From CAVPJC01 sp963705155 (lineage in GTDB: Bacteria > Chloroflexota > Anaerolineae > Anaerolineales > UBA4823): a stretch of 19,803 nt of DNA. Both the position numbers and the translations under genes were made by a program. The stretch spans positions 1-19,803 of the forward strand of contig CAVPJC010000023.1 in assembly GCA_963705155.1 (NCBI GenBank). The letters are read 5' to 3'. The notes below the pieces were generated by a model that worked only from the letters and a program-made list of their open reading frames with translations, had not been told where the DNA came from and did no database searches. Positions 7,187 through 16,270 of this stretch are shown here, in pieces (positions within the stretch are counted from its first letter, which is position 1; each line of letters begins with the position of its first letter).

Positions 7187-7934
7187 ATGCCGCCGATCTA
7201 TCCGCATCTTCCCCTGGAGGTGGTGCTGGCAGTGAGCTGGGCGGCGTTGAGCGGCAGGCGGCGCGTGTTTCGCCAGGATGCGCTGCGCTGCACACGCGAT
7301 CTCCCCTTAGCTGTTGGGGGCCGGGAGCACATCCCGCAAACCGGGCCGGTAGTGATCGTGATGAACCATTATCACCGCCCGGGTTTCCAGGCTTTCTGGA
7401 TCAGTCTGGCGATCAGCTCGGTGGTGCCGATGGAAGTTCATTGGACGATGACCGGAGCCTGGACGGATGATGGCACACCTGGCGCCGGTTGGCACGCCTG
7501 GCTCAGCCCGCACTTCCTGCCGCGCCTGGCTGAAGTATATGGCTTTACCAGCATGCCGCCTATGCCGCCGCGTCCCCACGAAGTTGAGAGCGCGCGCTTC
7601 AGCGGTGCGCCGCCTGCTGGATATTGCACGCCAGAATCCACACCTGGCGCTGGCGCTGGCCCCTGAAGGGCAGGACTTGCCGGATGGCAGGCTGATGCAG
7701 CCGCCCCCTGGGGTGGGCCGCCTGCTGGCGCGGCTGGATGGGCTGGGTTACCCGTACCTCCCGGTGGGGGTAGCGGAGAACGAACGCTCGCTGATGCTGA
7801 CTTTCGGCCCGCCGTTCAGATTAAATTGACCGCCGGGGATAAGCAAAATGGATCGAGACAAACAGGCTTCGGTACAGGTGATGACCGCGATTGCATCCCA
7901 ACTGCCCGAAGAACTACGGGGGCAATATGCATGA
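7187..7934 (+). CDS. Lysophospholipid acyltransferase-like (PlsC superfamily) protein, frameshifted
   Basis: The gene begins at ATG 7187, one base after the MFS stop. The first segment contains VVIVMNHYHRPGFQAFW, matching the acyltransferase block NHxxxxD/F, then YGFTSMPPMPPRP. A shift near 7588 in a GCGCGCGC tract moves the reading to ASAVRRLLDIARQ, with APEGQDLPDG (the EG block) and YPYLPVGVAE. Further shifts near 7825 and 7848 give VQIKLTAGDK and then ASVQVMTAIASQLPEELRG, ending at TGA 7932-7934 inside the next gene's start. The family transfers acyl chains to lysophospholipids or related acceptors at the membrane; the acceptor is unknown. It is translationally linked to genes on both sides. 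Confidence 0.65.
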
Positions 7935-8712
7935 GGATCAATCCTTGAACAGCCCTTCATATTTACCTTACCTGGATCTTGCTGGAAAACTGGCTGGACT
8001 TTTCGCTGCGTTGCCGCAGGTAGAAGCGGTAGCGCTGGGCGGCTCGCAGGCCGGTGGTAACGCGGATATGAGCTCGGATATCGACTTGTATATTTACACC
8101 CGTGCTGATATTCCCATGGCTGCCCGCCAGACGATTGTAGAGCAGGCCGGCGGGGCCTCGCAGGCGGATATGGGGTTAGCTTTCTGGGGTCCGGGTGATG
8201 AGTGGTTTCACGCCGGGACAGGAATTGAGATCGATGTGGTCTTTTTTGACGCCGGCTGGATGGAAGGCCAGCTTCAGCGAATTTTATTCAAACACCAGGC
8301 CAGCCTGGGTTATTCAACCTGTTTCTGGTACACCCTGCACAACTCGCACATTTTCCACGATTTACACGGTTGGATGGCGTCGCTTCAGCAGGCCTGCCAG
8401 GTGGATTACCCGGAAGCTCTGCGCCGTAATATCATCCACTTAAATGATCCCGTTCTGCGCGGGGTAATCCCTGCCTTTTATCACCAGATTGAGAAAGCAG
8501 TTAAACGCCAGGATCAGGTGAGCGTCAATCATCGTTTGGCGGCTTTGTTAGCCAGTTACTTTGATATTGTCTTTGCCGTGAACCGGGTTTTGCATCCCGG
8601 AGAAAAGCGCCTGGTGAATTATGCCCTTGGGCATTGTGAAAAACTGCCGGTTGAGATGGCGGCAGACATCAGCGCGGTGCTCACCGCTTCGGCTTCAACC
8701 GGTGCGATTTAA
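7927..8712 (+). CDS. Nucleotidyltransferase-fold protein with DUF4037-like C-terminus
   Basis: ATG 7927 overlaps the acyltransferase stop; an upstream in-frame TTG (7891) is less likely. The protein has 261 residues. The signature of the minimal nucleotidyltransferase fold is visible as LGGSQAGGNADMSSDIDLYI (residues 37-56), with paired aspartates D51 and D53 and a third acidic residue in EIDVVFFD (101-108). The C-terminal half, with HDLHGW, HLNDPVLRG and NRVLHPGEKRLVNY, resembles DUF4037. Such proteins may transfer NMP groups to small molecules or proteins; the substrate is unknown. An in-frame TAA (8710-8712) is followed by 28 further sense-like codons (NLDKLLDRLDDFLAAEG) up to a TGA that forms an ATGA overlap with the next gene. 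The true end may therefore be 8799. Confidence 0.7.
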   Translation: MHEDQSLNSPSYLPYLDLAGKLAGLFAALPQVEAVALGGSQAGGNADMSSDIDLYIYTRADIPMAARQTIVEQAGGASQADMGLAFWGPGDEWFHAGTGIEIDVVFFDAGWMEGQLQRILFKHQASLGYSTCFWYTLHNSHIFHDLHGWMASLQQACQVDYPEALRRNIIHLNDPVLRGVIPAFYHQIEKAVKRQDQVSVNHRLAALLASYFDIVFAVNRVLHPGEKRLVNYALGHCEKLPVEMAADISAVLTASASTGAI

Positions 8713-8795
8713 ACGAGAAACCTGGACAAGCTGCTGGACCGCCTGGACGATTTCCTGGCAGCGGAGGGATTGCTGTTCGAAGGCGGTGTGCAGGC

Positions 8796-9977
8796 ATGAA
8801 ACAATTGGGTAGGTGTGAATGGACGGCGATGACGATGGCGGCTGAAGATGCATTTTCGGCGCAGGTGGGTCAGGTGCTGGCATTTCGCCTGCACAACCAT
8901 AACCTGGCGCAAAGGCTGCCAGCCCGTTTGCTCGGGGAAGCCGCGGCGGCCTGCGGCATCCAGAATTCTCCGCCGGGCTCGGCGCTGATTTCGCTGAATG
9001 CCCGCCTGTCTGGCCTCGATCCTGCCGGCTTTCACAAATCCCTGGCGGTGGATAAAACCTTGCTGCAGATGTGGAGCCTGCGGGCGGCCCCCTATATTTT
9101 TCCGGCGGTTGATCTACACACATTCACCACTGGCTTAATGCCGGACGATGATGAAGCGTTGGGTTACTTCATCGGCGGCGGTCTGCCGCACCTCAAGATG
9201 TTCGGGCTGAGCGCAGCCGAAATCGTCTCGCACGCCGCCTCGGTTCTCGCTGAAGTGCTCCAGGATCGCATCCTGACGAAAGACGAGCTTGGCATCCAGC
9301 TTGCCCGACAGGTATCCCGGTTTTTGCCAGCAGAAAAACTGGGATTATGGAATACACCGGATGGCTTGCGTTCGAACACATATGGCGAGACTATCGTCCG
9401 CTTCGCCATGGCGATCCTGGCTCTGCGGGGGATGTTGAGCATCGCCTCCCAGAGCGAACCCCCGACAAAATTAGCGCTCACTACCGACCTGGCTGTCAAC
9501 ATGCCTGCGCTCGCAGACGAGAGGCAGGCGCGCGCCGAACTGGCGCGGCGCTACCTGCACTGTTACGGGCCATCCATGCCGGGTCACTTTGCAGAGTGGG
9601 CCGGAATTGCACCCGCACAGGCGGGAAGAACCTGGGAGCTGGTTGCAAGCGAGCTGCTTCCGGTCAAGTTTATGGGTAGAAGAACCTGGCTGTTGGAGAG
9701 TGACCGGCAGCGCCTGCTGGACCCGCCTGCGGCTGAAGGTGTGCGCTTTTTGCCACCCCACGATCCTTACCTGGCCCTGCGCGATCGGGTCACCCTGGAG
9801 CCCGATCCAAAGCTGCAGCGCCTGCTGTGGCGGTCAGCTGGCAACCCGGGGGTTGTCCTGGCGGGAGGCCGGCCCGCAGGGGCGTGGCGATCGAAAAAGA
9901 CCGCCAACCGGTTGAAGCTATCCATACAATGGTTTCAGCCCATCGGAGCGGGACTTGTCGGGTTGGTCGAGTTCTGA
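8796..9977 (+). CDS. AlkZ-like winged-helix (HTH_42) protein
   Basis: This open frame of 393 residues has its ATG in an ATGA overlap with TGA 8797-8799. The architecture matches the AlkZ/HTH_42 superfamily (Streptomyces AlkZ and E. coli YcaQ are DNA glycosylases acting on bulky or crosslink damage). An N-terminal winged-helix part (~22-75) contains ISLNARLSGLD, then LQMWSLRAAPYIFPAVDLH (90-108). The C-terminal beta domain contains FLPPHDPYLALRDR (318-331) and VVLAGGRPAGAWRSKKTAN. The QxQ-type catalytic motif of proven glycosylases is not evident, so glycosylase activity is not assured. A shift near 9975 probably truncates the tail; another frame adds EAESLAVCKKCRLVELAFE with TGA at 10042-10044. 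Confidence 0.7.
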   Translation: MKQLGRCEWTAMTMAAEDAFSAQVGQVLAFRLHNHNLAQRLPARLLGEAAAACGIQNSPPGSALISLNARLSGLDPAGFHKSLAVDKTLLQMWSLRAAPYIFPAVDLHTFTTGLMPDDDEALGYFIGGGLPHLKMFGLSAAEIVSHAASVLAEVLQDRILTKDELGIQLARQVSRFLPAEKLGLWNTPDGLRSNTYGETIVRFAMAILALRGMLSIASQSEPPTKLALTTDLAVNMPALADERQARAELARRYLHCYGPSMPGHFAEWAGIAPAQAGRTWELVASELLPVKFMGRRTWLLESDRQRLLDPPAAEGVRFLPPHDPYLALRDRVTLEPDPKLQRLLWRSAGNPGVVLAGGRPAGAWRSKKTANRLKLSIQWFQPIGAGLVGLVEF

Positions 9978-10045
9978 AGCCGAGTCTCTGGCTGTTTGCA
10001 AAAAGTGTCGTTTGGTGGAACTGGCGTTTGAGACAAATACCTGAA

Positions 10046-10073
10046 AACCCACCTATTATTCCATCGGTGGGTT
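10046..10073. terminator. Shared hairpin terminator between convergent genes
   Basis: The perfect stem AACCCACC (10046-10053) / GGTGGGTT (10066-10073) has a 12-base loop. On the minus strand it is followed by TTTT. It sits between the convergent AlkZ-like and VIT genes and overlaps the VIT stop codon (10074-10072), so it could serve both. Confidence 0.55.
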
Positions 10074-10790
10074 ATAGGCCGGGAATTTTCAGCAGCACCC
10101 CCACCAGGTAACCCGCCAGGGCGCTGACCGTGCCGATCAGGGCCATTTCCAGGCCGCTTTTGGCCGGCTTGCCGACCGTGATGCGGGCTTTGTAGGCGCC
10201 CACAACAAAAAGCACCAGGGCGGTGATAAGCACCGAGACCCACATGCTGGCAGCCACCGGTAGGAAGATAAAGGGCGCCAGCGGGATGAGCGAGCCGATG
10301 ATGGCTGAAACACCGACGATGAAGGCGGCCCGCAGTGCCTGGGTGCGGTCGGTGGGGATAGCTGGTGTTCTTCGGCCATCATCACCGCCACCCAGATGTC
10401 TTTGTTGGCGGTGATGGTATCCACAATGTGATCCAGCAGCTCGCCTTTGAAGCCCTTCTTTTGATAGATATTGCGGATTTCATCGCGTTCCAGCTGCGGC
10501 ACCTGATGGATATGCCGGTATTCGCGCTCGCGCTCGCTTTCGTAATAATCGGCATCCGCCAGGGTTGAAGTGTATGCGACCGCGCCCATCGAAACACTCT
10601 CGGCAAAGGTGGCAGCCAGACCGGCTACCACCACGATACGCGGGTCGTGGGTGGCAGCCGCCACACCTAAAATCACACCCAGGACGTTGACCAGGCCATC
10701 CTGACCCCCCAGGATGATGTCGGATAAAGCGGATGCGCCCCGGTGGGGATCGCTGTGAAGATGAAGTCGGATATCGTCGGTATGCATCAT
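10072..10790 (-). CDS. VIT1/CCC1-family Fe2+/Mn2+ transporter, one frameshift
   Basis: From ATG 10790 (MM start) the first part reads ALSDIILGGQDGLVNVLGV, a hallmark first transmembrane segment of VIT1/CCC1 proteins, then AATFAESVSMGAVAYTS. A Glu-rich cytosolic helical hairpin follows (YYESEREREYRHIHQVPQ, LERDEIRNIYQKKGFKGELL), which in this family binds metal. A one-base excess in a C-run near 10361 breaks the frame. The continuation is TDRTQALRAAFIVGVSAI, IPLAPFIFLPVAASMW, VLITALVLFVVGAYKARI and LAGYLVGVLLKIPGL, giving about five membrane segments in all. Family members move ferrous iron or manganese out of the cytoplasm. It follows the regulator gene by 11 bases and is probably cotranscribed with it. 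Confidence 0.85.
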
Positions 10791-10801
10791 GTTCTATTAG
10801 T

Positions 10802-11282
10802 TTACCGGCTGGCGGTTATCTGCCCATTTTCAAGCTTTGCCAGCAGGGCAGGGAATTCCTGTTCCACCGTGGAGAACAGGTCATGCGCATCCTGCAAACG
10901 CTGTTTAACTCGGCTGGTTTGCCCTCCATCAATGCAATGCCGCGTTCGGTGATCTGGTGCAGAGCAGCCATCAGTCCGAGCCACTGGCGCATATACAAGA
11001 TCCAGCCGCCTGGTTAAACCGGTAGTAATCACGGCGCGGCAGGGGCGACGCCACCCTTTCAATGAGCCCATTTTCCACCAGCAGGCGGGCCATGATGCTC
11101 ACAGAGCTTTTGCTGGCGCGGAGTTTTTCGGCAATCTCGGTGATGGATTGGGCCGGAGGGTCTGAAATGAGCAGCACACCCAGGATGCGACCTGCCATGC
11201 GCGGCATGCCCATCTTTTCGAAGAAGAGGCCAATATCTTCCACAAAGTGGAGTTCTTCCAGAGGTTGATTAATCGTTGCCAT
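10802..11282 (-). CDS. GbsR/MarR-like winged-helix regulator, frameshifted
   Basis: ATG 11282 is chosen over an upstream TTG (11315). The reading HFVEDIGLFFEKMGMPRMAG then GRILGVLLISDPPAQSITEI then KLRASKSSVSIMARLLVENG is the dimerisation helix and winged helix-turn-helix of the GbsR/MarR type. After RRDYYRFN two shifts (near 11005 and 10915) are needed to recover LYMRQWLGLMAALHQITERG, then LQDAHDLFSTVEQEFPALLA, ending at TAA 10804-10802. The reconstructed length, ~160 residues, is normal. It lies immediately upstream of the metal transporter and divergent from dppA. Two palindromes in the shared promoter region are its likely binding sites. The effector is unknown; GbsR itself senses choline, so metal sensing should not be assumed. 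Confidence 0.75.
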
Positions 11283-11321
11283 ACCCGTTATCCATATCAG
11301 CGAGAGATGTTTCAATAGTAT

Positions 11322-11366
11322 AAAACGTAAGCAACGTTTTGTAAATACTAAACGTTATCATCGTTT
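11322..11366. promoter_or_regulatory. Tandem palindromic operators between the regulator and dppA
   Basis: Two related 17-bp palindromes occur: AAACGTAAGCAACGTTT (11323-11339, extended to AAAACGT/ACGTTTT arms at 11322-11340) and AAACGTTATCATCGTTT (11350-11366). They match at 14 of 17 positions and are centred 27 bp apart. They lie 40-85 bases upstream of the regulator ATG and ~105-150 upstream of dppA, the expected place for autoregulation and divergent control. Confidence 0.65.
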
Positions 11367-11392
11367 TGAAAAACGGCAAGAAGGCGATCACG

Positions 11393-11422
11393 TTAACAAA
11401 CAAGGGTGATATCATGTAAAAT
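11393..11422 (+). promoter_or_regulatory. Candidate promoter for the dppA cluster
   Basis: TTAACA (11393-11398) and TAAAAT (11417-11422) are separated by 18 bp, a fair sigma-70-type match. The dppA ATG follows 49 bases further on with an AAGGA ribosome binding site just ahead of it. Confidence 0.45.
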
Positions 11423-11470
11423 GATGAGCACCTAAGATCACAATCACAATAAAATCACGAAGGAATTGCC

Positions 11471-12293
11471 ATGAAGATCTTAATCGCAGCCGATATGGAG
11501 GGGATCACTGGTGTGGTCAGCTGGGATCAGGTTACTCCCGGCAGCGCCGATTACCCGCGTTTCCGCCGTTTGATGACCGCAGATGTCAACGCGGCCATCC
11601 GGGGCGCTTTTGATGGCGGGGCAGTGGATGTGGCAGTCACGGATGGGCATAACAATGGACGCAATATCCTGGTGGAAGAGATAGATGCCCGCGCCCATTT
11701 GAACTCGGGCACGCCCTCCCCACTGTCAATGGTTCAGGGCGTAGATCAAGGGATCGATGGCGTCTTTTTTATCGGCTACCATGCCCGGATCGGTGTGCAG
11801 GACGCCGTTCTGGAACACACCTGGTCGGACGAGCGGGTGACCAACCTGTGGGTGAACGGCGTTTTGTTTGGTGAAACCGCCTTAAACGCCGGGGTGTGCG
11901 GGCAGTATGGGGCGCCGGTATTGATGGTCTCTGGCGACCAGGCCGTGTGCGCAGAGGGCCGGGATGTTCTCGGGGAAATTGAGACCGCGGTTGTAAAACA
12001 TGCCAGCGGTCGTATGGCTGCGGACTGCCTGGCTCCACAGACGTCCCAGCAACTGATTTATGAGGCGGCCCGCCGGGCTGCCATGCGTTTATTGCACGGG
12101 ACGAATCCGCCGGCTTTTATTGTTCCGGCCCCGATCACGATGGAAGTTGAGTTTGTCCAATCTGAGATGGCTGACAAAGCCATGCTGATGCCGGGAGCGA
12201 ACCGCCTGCAAGGGCGGCGAATTGCCTACACGGCTGGCGATATGGTCACAATCCAACCGCATTTCCACGCTGCTGGCGCTGGCGCACAGTTAG
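11471..12293 (+). CDS. dppA: D-aminopeptidase DppA (peptidase M55)
   Basis: ATG 11471 follows AAGGA. The M55 zinc-site residues are at their expected places: D8 and E10 (AADMEGITG), H60 (TDGHNN), H104 (GYHARIG) and E135 (FGETALNAG), with the probable catalytic histidine H116 (LEHTWS). The enzyme removes N-terminal D-amino acids from short peptides such as D-Ala-D-Ala and works as a decameric ring in Bacillus. The open frame runs on to 12460 and enters the next gene. A single shift near 12258 restores a normal family ending (STLLALAHS, TAG 12291-12293), about 273 residues, followed by AGGAG and the next ATG. It heads a peptidoglycan-peptide recycling cluster. Confidence 0.85.
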
Positions 12294-12301
12294 GAGACAC
12301 C

Positions 12302-14115
12302 ATGGCGTTTATCGACATCAACGGCGCTCAAATTTATTACCAGACGCATGGCATCCCCGATGCCTCCCAGCCGCCGGTCGTCTTGATCCACGGCGCCACA
12401 GGCACGGGAGCGTCCAACTGGTCGTGGCGGCGCCGCTTCTGGGGCGGCGGCGATACGTGATTGTGCCCGATTGCCGGGGTCACGGGAAAAGCAGCAACCC
12501 GGGGCTTTCGTATTCCTTCAAAGAGCTGGCGGCAGATGCGGCAGCCTTGATCCGGGCGCTGGGGTTCAAGCGCGCCCACGTCGTGGGGCACAGCAACGGC
12601 GGCAACGTGGCCCTGGTGGTTCTGATGGAGCATCCGGAGGTGGTTCAGACGGTAGTGCTGCAAGCCGCCAATGCCTACGTCAGCCCTGATCTGGTTGAAA
12701 AAGAACCGCCGTTGTTCGATCCCGACCGGGTGAGGCGTGAGAACCCTGGCTGGATGAATGAGATGATCGCGCTGCATTCAGAAACACATGGAACGGATTA
12801 CTGGCGCGATTTGCTGCTATTGACCGTTCACGAAATTATTACCGAACCAAATTACACCGCAGAAGCGCTGGCCCGGGTGAGACGCCCTGCCCTTGTGGTG
12901 CAGGGCGAGAAGGATCGCGTCAACGCCCCTGCGCGTCACGCTCAGTTCATCGCCGAAAATATCCCATTTTCCGAATTGTGGCTGCCCCCTTCTACCGGCC
13001 ACACCGTGCATGCCGAGAGGCTGTTTGAATGGGTGGAGCGGGTGGAAGACTTCTTTGACCGGCGCGGCGATGATGCCAGCGATGCTCTGTACCGGTTGAA
13101 GAGCACCCGCTATTCTGACGAGCGGGGTTCAATCTTTGAGGTGGTTGCCCTGCAAAAGCCAGAGCCCCATCTTGCCGGACGGGTGCTGACGGAAGACCAA
13201 CTTGTGGAGGCCAGCGCCTGTGCGCCTGGTTATTCTACAAACAATTTGAATATTTTGCTGAATGCTGACACTCCCTGGGCTCTGGTCAACCGCAGCGTGC
13301 ACAATCTTCGGCGGGAGCCGCGCAGCCTGGCAGAACGCCTCAGCCAGGCGCTGCTGGGCGAGGCGCTGCGCCTGCTGGAACGGCGGGATGAATGGTGTCT
13401 GGTGCGCGCCGAGCGGGATGGCTACATGGGTTGGATACCAGACACGGCGCTGTTGGTTTCTTCGAGCAATGAAGTCAAGCGCTATCAGGACAGCTGCACG
13501 CACATCGTTCAAGCCGAGCTGGCGTCTGCATTTACCTCACCACCTAAAGCGCCTGGATTATCTGGAGAGGAAGCCGGCAAGCTGCCTTTTGGGGTATCCC
13601 TGCCTGTCACCGAGGAGACGGATGGCTGGTCGTGCGTGCGTTTGCCGGATGGGCGTGCATGGTGGGTGGCTTCGACCGCGCTGATACCGCTAAGCCAGAG
13701 ACCCCGGCCAGAAGCTGCTGGAATTGCGGTCACATTGGCCCTCATCCGCCGGTTTACGGGTGTGCCGTATCTGTGGGGCGGGCGTTCGCCGTACGGCTAC
13801 GATTGCTCCGGGTTGGCGCAGACGTTCTGGGGTTTCATGGGTGTCCAGATACCGCGGGACGCCGACCAACAATGCCGTACAGTAAAAAAGGTGACAGGCA
13901 AACCGAAATCGGGCGATTTGCTCTTTTTTGGCGAGGCCAGTGGCGGTGGTCACAGGCCCATTTCTCATGTGGCTATCTCTCTGGGCGGCGATGAGATGAT
14001 CCATGCCAACGGCGCTGCCTGGGGCGTATCCTCCAACAGCCTGGATCCCGCCAGCTCGATCTACCGCGCCTGGCTGGCTGATAACCTGGTTTGTACTGGC
14101 AGACCTGAGTTTTGA
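12302..14115 (+). CDS. Alpha/beta hydrolase reading directly into an SH3-NlpC/P60 (YkfC-like) peptidase
   Basis: ATG 12302 lies 5 bases after AGGAG. The first ~40 codons (MAFIDINGAQIYYQTHG, VVLIHGATGTG) join the long frame starting at 12424 through a one-base shift near 12420. The hydrolase part (to ~13080) has the oxyanion HG, nucleophile elbow VVGHSNGGN, acid GEKDRV and STGHTVHAE. The same frame continues into a YkfC-type peptidase: a linker, SH3-like modules (about 13275-13460 and 13540-13690), then the C40 domain with catalytic Cys in YDCSGLAQ (13804-13806), His in ISHVAISLG (13966-13968) and the HANG residue. C40 enzymes of this type cut gamma-D-Glu-L-amino acid bonds in muropeptides. 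A true fusion is possible, but a gene boundary hidden by indels near 13070 is at least as likely. Confidence 0.75.
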
Positions 14116-14129
14116 CACGATATTGAAAA

Positions 14130-15140
14130 ATGAAACTAACCTTTGAACCCATCACTTTAAACCTAAAAACCACCTTTCGAATTGCGCACGGCGCCAGCGA
14201 TCAGCGACACAACGTGGTTGCCTGTCTGGAGGATGGCGGCGTGTGCGGCTATGGCGAAGCTGCGGCGGTCGTATATCATGGCGAGACGCAGGCCGGAATT
14301 ATGGAATACCTGGCGGGCGCATCCAGCCATCTGGGTGACGATCCGTGGATGTTGGATGACTTCTTGAACCGGCTGCCGCCCGGCAGCCGGGCGGCGCGGG
14401 CAGCGCTGGACCTGGCCCTGCATGATCTGTGGGGAAAACGCCTCGGCCAGCCGCTGTACCGGCTGCTTGGGTTAAATCCGGAAAAAATTCCGCTCACCTC
14501 ATTTACCATCGCCATGGATGAACCTCAGCGCATGGCCGAAAGGGCGCAAACATCGGGTTATCCGATCATTAAGGTCAAATTGGGTAGCCCGGATGATGAA
14601 GCTATGGTGGCTGCCATCCGCCAGGCAACCTCAGCACGCTTGCGAGTGGATGCCAATGCAGGCTGGACCCGTGAGCATGCAGCTGGCCTGATCCCCCGGC
14701 TGGCCGAATATGGGCTGGAACTGGTGGAGCAGCCATTGCCCGTGGGGGATATCGAAGGGCTGCGCTGGCTGCGGGCTAAACTGCAGGCCGGCGGGGTAGA
14801 AATACCCATATTTGCAGACGAGGCGGTAAATCAGCCCGGGATGTCGCCGCCCACGCCGGCGCTGTGGATGGCGTGGTTATTAAATTGATGAAAACCACTG
14901 GCATCCGGGAGGCGCTGCGGGCCATCGCCGTGGCGTGCTCGCTGGATATGCAGGTGATGATCAGCTGTATGGTTGAGACATCGTTGGGCTGACTGCGGTG
15001 AACACCTTGCAGCGCTGTGCGACTATGTTGACCTGGACGGGCCGCTGCTGATTTCCAATGATCCCTTCCGGGGTGTGCGCTATTCTGAGGCGCAGCTTAC
15101 CCTGCCCGAAGCACCCGGGTTGGGCGTGGAGCGCTGCTGA
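14130..15140 (+). CDS. L-Ala-D/L-Glu (dipeptide) epimerase, enolase superfamily, frameshifted
   Basis: ATG 14130 lies 14 bases after the peptidase stop. The frame 14130-14888 contains the muconate-lactonizing subgroup scaffold: FRIAHGASDQRHNVV, the capping-domain residues around RAARAALDLALHDLWGK, the catalytic KxK in IIKVKLG, the metal ligand Asp in RVDANAGW, then ELVEQPL (Glu) and FADEAV (Asp). Shifts near 14845, 14990 and 15000 lead to GVVIKLMKTTGIREAL (the second catalytic Lys), VMISCMVETSLG, and YVDLDGPLLISNDPFRG, ending GVERC at TGA 15138-15140. It epimerises L-Ala-D-Glu to L-Ala-L-Glu in murein peptide recycling; other dipeptide specificities are possible. Its stop abuts the stop of the convergent HAD gene with no gap. 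Confidence 0.8.
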
Positions 15141-16270
15141 TTACGCCAGGCGTGCCTGGAGAGCCGCGTTGATGTCGGGATAGGTGACCGCGCCTATTGA
15201 TTCTAACGCTTGAGCCTTGGATGGATTGGTCGTGATCCCGCACAGCTCCAACTGGATGTTGATACTGTGGATCTCCAGCACGGCCTGCGCCGCCTGCGCG
15301 GTTTGCATCCCGCCGGTTGTATCCTCGAAGATCGTAACACCTGTGATGCACCTCCCTCCAGGTGGGATCAAAATCCCATCCAGCGCCAGATTTCGCGGCC
15401 TGCTGCAGGGCGTCTGCCAGTGATAAGCCGCACGCAGCGCCAGCGCGGCCAGCACATGAACAGGGGACGGCTTCAAAAATGCCTGGGGGCCTGCCTTGCG
15501 TATCAACGCCAGCCAGAGCAAACCGCCCAACCCGGCGATGGGTACATCTTCCATTAAACCAGCTTTTGCGCGAAGCTCAGCTTCGGGTGTGCTGAAAGCC
15601 CCCTGGGAGAGGTTGTGAAGGCCGGTGGTGAAGATGGCCGTCGGTAACCTGCCGGAGTGGTCCAGCCGGGCAGCCAATTCTTTATGCCAGGCTGCTGCCA
15701 ACCGGGGGCTGATCGTATTGGAGCAGATAGCTGGGGGTGGTTAAGCGGCCCGGACGGGGGTCTATGTCAGAATAGGTGGCGCTGCCCAGTACCAGTTCCT
15801 GGAATGTGCGGTGGGTGAGGGAGTCGTCGGCGGCCCTGGCATTCAGCAGAATGGAATGAAGGATTGCTTTTTGTGCGGGTTGGAGACCCTGGGCTTCATC
15901 AAGCAGAATTAGGCTGGCGCGTTCCAGCGGGCGTATCTGGCTCAATGCGGGATTTCCCAACATGCCAGAGAGCAAGAAAGTCTTGTGGGGTCTGAGGCGG
16001 TTGAGCAGCCGGTTTGCCGGTAGTTGTCGGTAAGCGCAGATCGGGATCGATCTTCCATGCCTGGACGAGCAGAAAGGCGGCGCAGATGTCCGTTAGATCC
16101 CACTCGCTGGAAACGCCGGAAGATTCGAAGGCGGCTATATCCTCCGCGGTCAAAAGGATATCGCCATATCCCAGGGAATTTGCGATCAGGCGGATAGTTT
16201 CTACCAGGGCGTAATGGTAGCCGAGAGGCTCCAATAGCACGCCGTCGATGTCAAAAAGGTAGAAGTTCAT
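15141..16270 (-). CDS. HAD-superfamily phosphatase coupled to the his operon, frameshifted
   Basis: ATG 16270 overlaps the hisE TGA as ATGA. HAD motif I is FDIDGVLLEP (residues 6-15, nucleophile D7 and acid D9). A shift near 15965 moves to LGNPALSQIRPLERASLILL and a long helical cap, and a further shift near 15705 to WHKELAARLDHSG. The lysine motif is FLKPSPVHVLAAL and the terminal acidic motif is VTIFEDTTGGMQTAQAA, separated by a garbled stretch around 15350-15410. The reconstructed length, ~375 residues, is longer than simple HAD phosphatases. The visible his genes lack a histidinol-phosphate phosphatase, so this gene is a candidate for that step (inference from position only). Generic phosphatase activity is the safer call. 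Confidence 0.65.
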
